From Lathyrus oleraceus (Eukaryota > Streptophyta > Magnoliopsida > Fabales > Fabaceae), in the NCBI RefSeq assembly GCF_024323335.1, contig NC_066579.1, positions 251,155,575 to 251,219,574 of the forward strand: a DNA stretch of 64,000 bases, read 5' to 3'. A program made the translations under genes and the position numbers. The notes under the pieces are model-generated. The model was given only the letters and a program-made list of their open reading frames with translations. It searched no databases and had not been told where the DNA came from. Below, in pieces: positions 33,451 through 42,647 of this stretch. Numbering within the stretch: the first letter of the stretch is position 1; every line of letters begins with the position of its first letter.

Positions 33451-34576
33451 GTAAGGGGGGTTTATCGTCGTTTACTGGGTATTATAGATTAACATGTCAT
33501 GGGTAGTGATAAACCGTTGAAGTGACCCTAATTGGGATGTTGAATGCTGAAATATTGTGATGAATAAGTTGTATTAAAGCTGTAATTGAGTCCGTAATTG
33601 TGTGAGTCGTGTTCCCCCGAACGTATAGCTTTTTACGGAAATTGAATCGGAGGTCCGGAAGTCCTCCAACGGCGGAAAATGCGGAGAACTCTACATTCTG
33701 CCTTGTGTTAGCGCAGGAACTGCTGTTTTGTCTGCGTTAACCGGTTAACCCAGGACGTTAACCGGTTAACACTGTTATATTTTGTGGAAATGTGTTGTTT
33801 TGCCTGCGTTAACCGGTTAACCCAGGGCGTTAACCGGTTAACACTGTTGCGTTTTGCCAGAAAGTGTGTTTTGTCCTGCGTTAACCGGTTAACCCAGGGC
33901 GTTAACCGGTTAACACTGTTGGAAATTTGAAAATTTGATATTTTTAATGTTGTGAACCTAATTGGTGATTGGCCTATTATAGTTAATTGTGATGAGTAAT
34001 TTTGTTGGAGTTATGTTATGAAGTGTTGGTACAAGTATGTTGCTGAGTTGTTCCGTGTACGGAAAGTTGTTGAAAATACTGAGTTGTAGGCTTGGCGAGC
34101 CAAAGTTGATTATAAGTTGATGTTGTTGAAAACATTGTTGTATTGCTATTATTATTATGTTGTCGACAGTTTAAAGTCGTGTATGCCATGTACATTCATA
34201 TGCATTAAGTCGGAGCTTTGCTCACACCACGTTGGCCTGGATTGGCAAATTTTAAGTTGAAAGTTGAAGGCTTATGCCTTGATGCCCAATAAAATGGCAA
34301 TGATTTTAAGTTGGGAGTTTTACTCCGAATGGTACCACATGCATGACGAGTCGAGTCTCATTAGAGTTGCATTTTGTTGGCTTGTTGTATGGATATTTAA
34401 TTTAATTGAGGAGTGGAATTGTGTTGATATTAAGTATGATGTTTGAGTTGATGTGCCGTTACTGGATGTATGTTACGATTAGGGTGATGAAATGTGTGAA
34501 GTTACTTAGCATTACATGATGATTTATAATGCTTATTGTATCGATTGAGGAACTCACCCTTACAACTATTTTTCAG
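33451..34576 (+). other. Candidate leader intron inside the solo LTR
   Basis: CTCAG followed by GTAAGG at 33451 is a near-consensus 5' splice site, and TATTTTTCAG ending at 34576 is an acceptor-like site. Both are conserved in Tekay-B (- strand 25511 to 24226). A TATATAAG lies upstream at about 33277. The palindrome array would fall inside the intron. No transcript evidence is available. Confidence 0.35.
33736..33914. repeat. Six GTTAACCGGTTAAC palindromes in the solo LTR
   Basis: Three pairs separated by CCCAGG(A/G)C spacers, about 586 bases from the LTR start. This is the same position as in the Tekay-B LTR and as the TACGCGTA cluster in Tekay-A. Confidence 0.9.
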
Positions 34577-34921
34577 GTAACGAACAAACGAGTTGAGTGG
34601 AAGCTTATGCTTGGAGTCTAGTGTAGTCTCCTAAGTGGGTCATGCTCTGATAGATGTAACATCGGGAGGGAACATTTTTAATATTGTTGTTGATGATTGT
34701 TGAACCAGTTTACATGTAGTATGTTGCATGTTTTGAATGATCGATTTGATCTCTATCCGCTGCGTATTTAGCAAATGTTTTATGTTTTGAGTTAATGAAA
34801 GAGCATGACAGTTATTATGGTGTGAAATGTTGTGTGACACCCTTGATTGCATATTTACTCTGATTGATATGTGTTATTTTAATTATATACTTGGGGTATT
34901 TTAGAAGGGTGTTACAATCAC

Positions 34922-36625
34922 CATCACCAAAAGGATGAAGGTATGATCAAGACAAAACTTATTACCACCAAAAGGATGATAGTAAGTCAACAATCACCAT
35001 CATCAAAAGGATGAAGGTATAATTAAAAGACAAAACTTGTTATCTCCAAAAGGACGATAATAAGTCACACAACGCAATTGATCACCATCACCAAAAGGAT
35101 GAAGGTAAGATCAAGACAAACTTGTTATCACCAAAAGGATGATAATAAGTCAACAATCACCATCACCAAAAGGATGAAGGTAAGGTCAAACGACAAAACT
35201 TGTTACCACCAAAAGGATGATAATAAGCACACAACTCAAAGGATCCCGATCACCAAAAGGATGAAGGTAAGATCAAAATAAAACTTGTTATCACTAAAAT
35301 AATGACAATAAGTCAAGAATCACCATCACCAAAAGGATGAAGGTAAGATCAAAATAAAACTTGTTATCACCAACAGGATGACAATAAGTCAAGAATCACC
35401 ATCACCAAAAGGATGAAGGTAATGTCAAACGACAAAACTTGTTACCACCAAAAGGATGATAATAAGCACACAACGGAATTGATCACCATCACCAAAAGGA
35501 TGAAGGTAAGGTCAAGACAAAAACTTGTTATCACGAAAAGGATGATAATAAGCACACAACACAATTGATCACCATCACCAAAAGGATGAAGGTAAGATCG
35601 AACAATGAAACTTGTTACCACCAAAAGGATGATAATAAGTTAACAATCTTAAACATCTCTGACACCAAAAGGATGACAATAAGATCAAACAAAACGAACT
35701 TGTAATCACCAAAAGGATGATAATAAGGACATAACTTCACCACTTGTTATCACCAAAAGGATGATAATAAGCCGAAACAAACTTAATGATCGCCATCACC
35801 AAAAGGATGAGGGTAAGATCAAAACAAAACTCGTTATCACCAAAAGGATGATAATGAGTCCATAACTCACATGGTCACCGTCACCAAAAGGATGAAGGTA
35901 GGATTAAACAATAAAACTCGTTACCATCAAAAGGATGATAATAAGTCGATAACCTTTATGGATCACCGTCACCAAAAGGATGAAGGTAGGATCGAACCAC
36001 AAAACTTGTTATCACCAAAAGGATGATAATAAGTCGATAGTCACCATCACCAAAAGGATGAAGGCACTACAACACAACATGACTCGTTATCACCAAAAGG
36101 ATGATAAGGAATCAACAATCACCAACACCAAAAGGATGAGGGTGAGATCATAACTTCGAGACTGGTTACCACTAAAAGGATGATAATAAGTTATAATAAC
36201 TTCAAATATTGCTGACACCAAAAGGATGACAGTGGGATTGGACTTTCCAAATGTCACCATCACCAAAAGGATGATAGCTTAAACCAAACTCCATAGTCTC
36301 TATCACCAAAAGGATGACATTTAGATTGAACTGGGCGTCATCACCAAAAGGATGATGTTTGAACCAAAATGACAAGGATCCTTATCACCACAAAGATCGC
36401 CGACACCAAAAGGATGACGGTAGGCTGTAATAATTGTAGAGGTCGTCATTCACCAAAAGGATGAAGGTTGGACCAAAACTCCAAGGATCTTCGACACCAA
36501 AAGGATGACAGTAAGATCACAAATGTCAAGGATTTACCATTACCAAAAGGATAATGGTGATCGTAAACAGGGTGATGATTAATATTATTCCTCAATGGAC
36601 TTTCACCAAAAGGATGATAGTGAGA
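34922..36625 (-). repeat. Ogre-1 3'UTR, hairpin array part 3
   Basis: This is the longest part of the array. Toward its right end the arms diversify while remaining complementary: CTGACA/TGACAG (about 36205), CCGACA/TGACGG (about 36402), CATCA/TGATG (about 36334). ACCATTA/TAATGGT (about 36535) has both sides of the normally fixed TCA/TGA pair changed together. Confidence 0.85.
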
Positions 36626-37404
36626 AAAAATATTGGAAGAATGTGGCTACTGACAAAGTTCAATAAACCCGACTTGTTGGGGTAGTATTGGAATATTACC
36701 GGGTAAGACTGCTTGGGATATCAACAAAAAAAGGTTGCAGAACAAATATTCTCTGGGGAGATGTAGTTTCTGTCAACAAAAGGTTACAGGAAACGACTCA
36801 TTGAGGGACGCTCAACGTGAAACAAGGTAAGTGTTTGGAGAAACATTGTTTGACTAAGCTGAGGATAACATCTTATCAACAAACGGTTGAAAGATGTAAC
36901 TCAACGGGGAATGCCCGATGATAAGGTAGGAACTCGCTCAGAGGAAGATAATGACTCAACTGAGGGTTGGCTTGGATGTCTACGACCTTGGATTTGATTT
37001 GTGCTATATGCATAAATGTCATGTATGCGTTATGTATGAGGTGATGCATGTGATGCATGTTTGAATGCAAAGACTGATTGGCTTGTTTGGGATTGGCCCC
37101 CCTTTTCAAAGGCAATGTATTTTGTGGAAACCAGCGTTGATTGTATTTGTTTTTGTGAAGGTGCCACCAAGGTGGGATTTTGGTTTTTTTTTTATAATTG
37201 TCAATGTGGATTGGAATATTGGTTGGTGAAAGGATCTGACTTCCCGACACTCGGTAGCTGATGATGTGATGAACACGTAATAGGTGTGGATACTCTTGGT
37301 TCCCCAAGTTTGATCTCTTGCTGATATGTTGTGTATTTGTCTTCGAGAAGATCTCAGTTCTTCTTCTGAAGTGTTTGGCCAGCTTGTAACTGAGCATAAC
37401 GACG
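36626..37404 (-). other. Ogre-1 3'UTR, region beyond the array
   Basis: This is non-coding. It holds further hairpins around a TCAACAAAAGGTTG-like centre (about 36718-36745, 36771-36800, 36868-36897) and a CATGCAT-rich segment (about 37020-37070) like that in Ogre-0. Apparent ORFs on either strand show no protein family. It ends near 37.4 kb, where + strand Ogre-2 coding begins. Confidence 0.6.
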
Positions 37405-37705
37405 TGATCAACGCATGATAAAACCTCGAAGCAAGAGAGAGATGTGTGGGAAGAATGGTTCCATGCTTTGAGTCGAAAGCCTAAAGAGTTTCAGCTTGAG
37501 TCAAAGGACAAGGATGCACTTATTGAACTTCTTGAAGATCGAGCAGTGAAGAGACAGAGAGAGCCAAAGGGTCCACCTTCCTCTAGTATGCCTCAGCCTT
37601 TCGGTGTTTGGAAGAAGATTGTTGATTAACTTGTCCTTGAGAAGGCTTAGTTGAAGACATATTTTGAGTTCGAGATTCGACGCATCCGAAGGAAGTACAC
37701 ACCCG
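37405..37705 (+). pseudogene. Ogre-2 ORF1, C-terminal remnant
   Basis: The reading runs through WEEWFHALSRKPKEFQLESK, MPQPFGVWKKIVD, stop, then LKTYFEFEIRRIRRKYTPVA and SSDTVAKGS. It looks like the C-terminal end of the extra ORF that precedes gag in Ogre elements (function unknown). Two stops interrupt it. Everything 5' of it (ORF1 start, PBS, 5' LTR) is missing, and it abuts the oppositely oriented Ogre-1 UTR. Confidence 0.6.
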
Positions 37706-38042
37706 TGGCCAGATCGTCTGACACTGTTGCTAAGGGATCCTTAGGATGATTAGTTTCCTTTTCTCTTGTATTTGTACTTTGGTTTCTGAAATTGTACTCA
37801 GTGTAATCCTTCCAAATTATATGAATAAAAAGAGATTTTATGGTCAATCAAATTGTAACTATAATTTAATATTTGCAAATAGAACTTCATACGTTCCTTG
37901 GAATTAAAAATAAACCAAAATATTGCATTACACGCATCATACGCATAGCAGGTTTTTCACCAGATTATCTTATCGATTATTCTTCTGTGCTTCAGGCAAG
38001 CTAACTCACCGATACAACACTCGCGCCAATTAACCCAAGATC
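37706..38042 (+). other. ORF1-gag spacer of Ogre-2
   Basis: About 340 AT-rich bases with no coding pattern, in the position of the normal gap between ORF1 and gag. Confidence 0.55.
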
Positions 38043-39630
38043 ATGCAACATTTGAAACAAGAGAAGAGAGAGCTGAAGGATGAGATTGCACGGTTGACTG
38101 CTATGATGGAGTCTGTTCTTGCTGCACAAAATCAGTCTTCACCAACTCCCGCAACTCCTCCCCAGAGGAATGCTATTTCTGAGGTTTCTACCTCAATTGT
38201 TCCCGTATCTACTAGCCAATCTGGTCCTTCCATGCCTGGTGGATTCCCGTGGGGAATGCCACCAAACTTGTTCCTGAAGGGTTTGCACCCACCTTTGTCT
38301 CTATGCCGGAATCTAGCCCGGTCATGTCTGTGCCGCCCTAGTTGTTCATACTTTGCCTCGTGTTGAGGACACCATTTACCATTTTGAGCCATCTGAGGGC
38401 CTAGATGTATATGAGAAGATGGAGAAAATGAAGGATCAGTTCCTTGAGCTGCGAAAGGAGTTGAAGACGTTGAGAGGAAAATACCTATTTGGTAAAAGTG
38501 CTGCTCAGCTATGCCTGGTACAGAATGTGAAGATCCCGATGAAGTTCAAAGTCCCTGACTTTGAAAAGTATAAGGGAAACACTTGTCCACTAAGCCACCT
38601 TGTCATGTACGCCAGAAAGATGTCAACTTAAACTGATAATGATCAGTTGCTGATTCACTACTTTCAAGACAGTTTGACTAGTGTTGCACTGAGATGGTAT
38701 ATGGCGTTGGACAGTGCAAGTGTCCTTACTTTCAATGATTTGGGTGAAGCTTTTGTTAAGCAGTACAAATACAATGTTGATATGGCGCCTGATAGAGACC
38801 AGTTGAGGTCTATGTCTCAGAAGGATAAGGAGACATTTAAAGAGTATGCTCAGAGGTGGAGGGAACTCGCTGCCCAGATTAATCCTCCATTGGAAGAGAA
38901 AGAGATGACAAAGATTTTCCTGAAGACCTTGAGTTTGTTTTATTACGAACGTATGATTGTCAGTGCCCCAAGTGACTTTACCAAAATGGTAAATATGGGG
39001 ATGAGGTTAGAAGAGGGAGTCTGTGAAGGACGTACGTCTAAGGAAAAAGCATCATCCAGTAAGAAGTATGGGAGTGGTTTCTCCAAGAAAAAGGAGGGGG
39101 AAACTAATTCAGTATTTGTGGGGAGGCAGAGGAGGCCTCATGTAAGAAGGAGTTCTCAACCACGTCAGCATCAACATCAAGTCTCTTCAGTGATTCCAGT
39201 TTTTTTCCAAGAATTCCAACAGTCAATCTATTCCGATTCAACAACAACCGCAACAAAGAACCATCTACAACAACAATAATCAACAACAAAATTTTGAGAG
39301 GAAGAAGGTCTCTTTCGACCCTATTCTTATGTCTTACGTAGAATTATATCCATCTTTGGTTCTCAAGAACCTACTTCAACCCAGAAATCCACCACAAATT
39401 CCCGAGCCACTTCCGTGGTGGTTCAAACCTGAACTCCGTTGTGTCTTACACCAGGGAGCCCCTGGCCACGACATTGAGAACTGCTACCCGTTAATGTACG
39501 AAGTACAAAAGCTTGTGAATAGTAGGATGGTGTCCTTTGAGGACCGTGTGCCTAATGTGAATGCTAATCCATTGCCCGCACATGGTAATGCTTCTGTCAA
39601 TATGGTAGTGGTTGTCCTGGAGAATATAAA
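38043..39630 (+). pseudogene. Ogre-2 gag
   Basis: It begins MQHLKQEKRELKDEIARLTA, a coiled-coil-like start, then a Pro/Ser-rich linker. After a frame change near 38350 it reads YHFEPSEGLDVYEKMEKMKD and KVPDFEKYKGNTCPLSHLVM, a TAA at 38629-38631, then QLLIHYFQDSLTSVALRWYM and FKEYAQRWRELAAQINPPLE. These are the Ogre gag capsid phrases. A Gln/Asn-rich stretch (39130-39300) shifts frame. The end holds FKPELRCVLHQGAPGHDIEN, a knuckle-like C-x2-H-x4-GHD motif. It cannot be translated intact. Confidence 0.8.
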
Positions 39631-39639
39631 GTTTATGAT

Positions 39640-41281
39640 GTTCGCCATATCAGACAGTCTTTGGTTACAATTCATAGAGATATCTGTTTGTTCAGTGATT
39701 GTGAGCATAACCATGATGGTTGTGTGATGTGCAGCGTGAACCCTCGAGGATGTGTTATTATCAAGAGGGATATTTAGAGGTTGATGGATGAATGGCTTAT
39801 CCAAATTTGTTAGTCGAGAGATATAAATTATATGAATGTGATTGTTCCTATGTTCAAGACCCCTGAGCGGGTAGTAATCCAATTTTATAGCAGCAACAAC
39901 AACAATGTTAATAGATCGGTATCGCCGTTGGTAATACGGTTAGCGGGCCCTATTCCGTATGTATCCGATAAAGCTGTCTTTATCAATATAACGCCACAAT
40001 GGTGGAGAATGGTCAAGAGGTTCCTTTACCAGTTGCAGACTCCATGGTAAATATAACTGATATTGCAACCCGTAGTGGTCGTGTCTTCGGTTCGGTCTTT
40101 CCGAAGGAGATAAAGGATGTTTCAATTAGTAAGAAGGTGGATATGCCAGTGGTGAATCCAGTTAGTGCTCCAGTGTGTCAGTCTAGTGAATCCAGCAAGC
40201 TGAAGACTAATGATGATGATGAAGTTTTGAGGTAAATAAAGAGGAGTGAGTTTAATGTGGTGGAGCAGCTTCTCCAAACCCCGTCTAAGATTTCGGTACT
40301 GTCTTTGTTGATGAATTCTAAGGCACATAGAGAGGAGTTGCAGAAAGTGCTTGAGCAAGCCTATGTTGAGCATGATGTAATTGTGGATCAGTTCGACCAT
40401 ATTGTTGCTAACATCACTTCTTGCAGTAATTTGAGTTTTTGTGATGAAGAGCTTCCCGAGGAAGGCAGAAATCACAATCTGGTGCTACACATTTCAATGA
40501 ACTACAAGGAGGACGCATTGTCCAATGTGTTGGTGGACACTGGGTCATCTCTGAATATGCTCCCGAAATCAACTTTGTCCAAACATTCCTATCAAGGTTC
40601 CCCTATGAGGTACAATGGTGTGATTGTTAAGGCGTTTGATGGTTCTCGTAAAACCGTCATTAGTGAAGTGGACCTTCCAGTAAAGATAGGTTTGAGTGAT
40701 TTTCATATTACTTTTTAAGTGATGGATATTCACCCGGCCTATAGTTGTTTATTGGGAAGACCATGGATTCATGAAGCAGGAGCTATGACATCTACTCTAC
40801 ACCGGAGGCTTAAATTTGTGAAGAACGAAAAGCTTGTCGTTGTTGGTGGAGAGAAGGTGTTTTTAGTGATCCATCTGTCATCCTTTTCTTATGTTGAAGT
40901 TGAGGAGGAGGTTCGAACTCCATTCCAATCCTTGTCTATTACTGAAGTGAAGAAAACTAGGGCATCCATGTCTTCTTTAAAGGATGCTCAGAAAGCTATT
41001 GAGACTGGAAGCACTGATCAGTGGGGTCGTGTGATAGAAATTGCTGAAAACAAGAATATGGCCGGATTGGGATTTCAACTAGGGTCGTTCAATGTCAAAG
41101 CTGAAGATGTTCAACCGAGTTTCCGCAGTGGAGGGTTCATTCATGGTAATGATCAACACTCAGCTGTTGTGATCGAGGATGGTGACGATGAAGGCGAAGC
41201 TTGCGCCAACTTTGTGACGCATGGCCAGACTTGCAAGAACTGGGTTACTGTTGATATTCCTATTGTTGTTCACCGCTCTAA
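39640..41281 (+). pseudogene. Ogre-2 protease region
   Basis: After frame changes around 39730-40000 the frame reads MVENGQEVPLPVADSMVNIT, a TAA at 40233, NVVEQLLQTPSKISVLSLLM and the aspartic protease site VLVDTGSSLNMLPKSTL (about 40530-40580). AFDGSRKTVISEVDLPVKIG follows, then a TAA at 40716-40718 where Ogre-4 has Gln (ITFQVMDI). YSCLLGRPWIHEAGAMTSTL then leads to the splice donor. The DTG motif is preserved but at least two stops disable the frame. Confidence 0.8.
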
Positions 41282-41535
41282 GTAATTTTTTTTTCATTTT
41301 AAGAAAAATCTTTCTCCTATACCTAAGGGAGAAGTGAACATTGTTAGGTATTTCAATTATCATCAATGAAATACAATTTTATTCATCCACATCTATGATG
41401 TTTTATTTTTCCTTTTTCCTTTTCTAAAAATGGTAATCACAAAAAAACATAAATAAATAAATAATAATTGTTCATCTGCATAATATTTGGTCAAAATTCA
41501 CTTCTCTAAAATCAAAATATCAAATCATTATGCAG
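41282..41535 (+). other. Ogre-2 gag-pro/RT intron
   Basis: GT (41282-41283) to CAG (ending 41535) encloses 254 T- and A-rich bases. Splicing joins AA and G into a Lys codon and continues the frame into LVPKPIEYNDPTPSPNFDFP. The phase and position are identical to 379-656. Confidence 0.82.
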
Positions 41536-41833
41536 GTTGGTTCCCAAACCCATTGAATACAATGATCCTACTCCTTCTCCAAACTTTGATTTCCCTGTGT
41601 TTGAGGCTGAGGAAGAAATTGAAGATGAAGAAATATCTGATGAATTATCTCGTTTACTTGAGCATGTGGAAAAAGTCATTCATCCGTTTGAAGAACAGAT
41701 TGAACTAGTCAACTTGGGTTCCAAGGATGATGTGAAGGAAGTCAAGATTGGGTCTCAATTGTGTCCAGAGGCTAAGAAGGGGTTGATTGTTCTTCTTCGA
41801 GAATATTCAGATATTTCTTCCCATTTACCCTAG
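41536..41833 (+). pseudogene. Ogre-2 pre-RT segment, cut by a deletion
   Basis: The exon reads LVPKPIEYNDPTPSPNFDFP, then an acidic stretch, VNLGSKDDVKEVKIGSQLCP and LIVLLREYSDISSHLP, then stop. This is the spacer just before the RT domain. Nothing of RT, RNase H or integrase follows; the sequence passes straight into 3'UTR. An internal deletion of several kb ends near 41815-41833, making the copy non-autonomous. Confidence 0.75.
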
Positions 41834-42634
41834 TGGTTTATCCTTGATATGCTCATCCTAATCGATGATAAATATTCTTCCCCTGAGTCTATCCTTGATA
41901 TGTTCACTTTAACCGATGACGGGTATTCTCTCTTTGGTCTTCTGCCCAGTAACCGGTAGTTGTAAACCCTATTTTATATCTTCCCATGTAGGTTATTCTT
42001 ACCTAGTAACTAGTAATGAATACACCTAATTTTTCCTTAACGGGTCATCCTTGATATGTTTACCCTAATCGGTAACGGATGCCTCTCTGTCAGAGTATAT
42101 TATTTTCTTACCCAGTAACCGGTATTAGATAATGTACTTCTGGTACTCCTGTGCTGAAGATCTTTCTTCATCGGTTGAGTTTGAGTGCGTATTTCCTCGG
42201 TGAAATCGTCAATCCCCTGTTTTGGTACGAGTATTTCAGTTTTTTTTTCTGATTTACCCGTTTCCTCTGCAAATTTTCCCTTATCCTCAGACTGAGTCCT
42301 TCCATTGATTTATTTTCATGGAATCCCCCTCGTGTTTCTATCAGTTTTCAAGTCGTAGCCTGGCTTACGCACATCAGTTTATCCCCAGAGTCTCTGTCTC
42401 CCCAGTGAGCTTTTCCTTATGGAATGAATTATGCTCTTGTGGATTTTCGGTCTCTCCGGATTCTTTTCCTTTGTGGCAATATTTTCCCCACAAAGATTCT
42501 TTTTAACACTCATATCATATGCATCATGAGGTCTCTTAGGGACCAAAATTTGTGTCTATATGTTGTTATTTAAGTCCATTCTACTGAGTCGATACGAAGA
42601 TTTTAACCTTCACATCCTCAATTATAATGTCCTT
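41834..42634 (+). other. Ogre-2 3'UTR
   Basis: About 800 bases of T-rich non-coding sequence with repeated TATCCTTGATATG, AACCGATGACGGGTATTC-like and CCCAGTAACCGGTA phrases (41834-42150), and CCCCAG/CCCCAC boxes (42370-42500). Confidence 0.6.
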
Positions 42635-42647
42635 AAATAGGGGCAAC
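42635..42647 (+). other. Ogre-2 polypurine tract
   Basis: AAATAGGGGCAAC directly before the LTR. Confidence 0.8.

Larger units (their letters stand above)
33145..34921 (+). mobile_element. Solo LTR of the Tekay-B family, with TSD
   Basis: A single LTR, 33150-34916 (1767 bases), starts TGTAACACCCCGAATAAAAT and ends AGAAGGGTGTTACA. It is flanked by ATCAC (33145-33149 and 34917-34921). It is a diverged relative of the Tekay-B LTR in opposite orientation, with the same six palindromes, TTTTCACGTGAAAC, CTCAGGTAAGG and TTTTTCAGGTAACG. No internal region is present, so it arose by LTR-LTR recombination after insertion. Confidence 0.9.

Noticed and set aside
23400..36620. Short repeats with variable spacers resembling a CRISPR array
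   Set aside because: The units are in a plant retrotransposon 3'UTR, spacing is irregular, spacers are themselves repeated, and no cas genes are present.
36876..37397. 173-codon - strand frame
   Set aside because: Lies in Ogre-1 3'UTR with CATGCAT-rich sequence also seen in Ogre-0 non-coding UTR.
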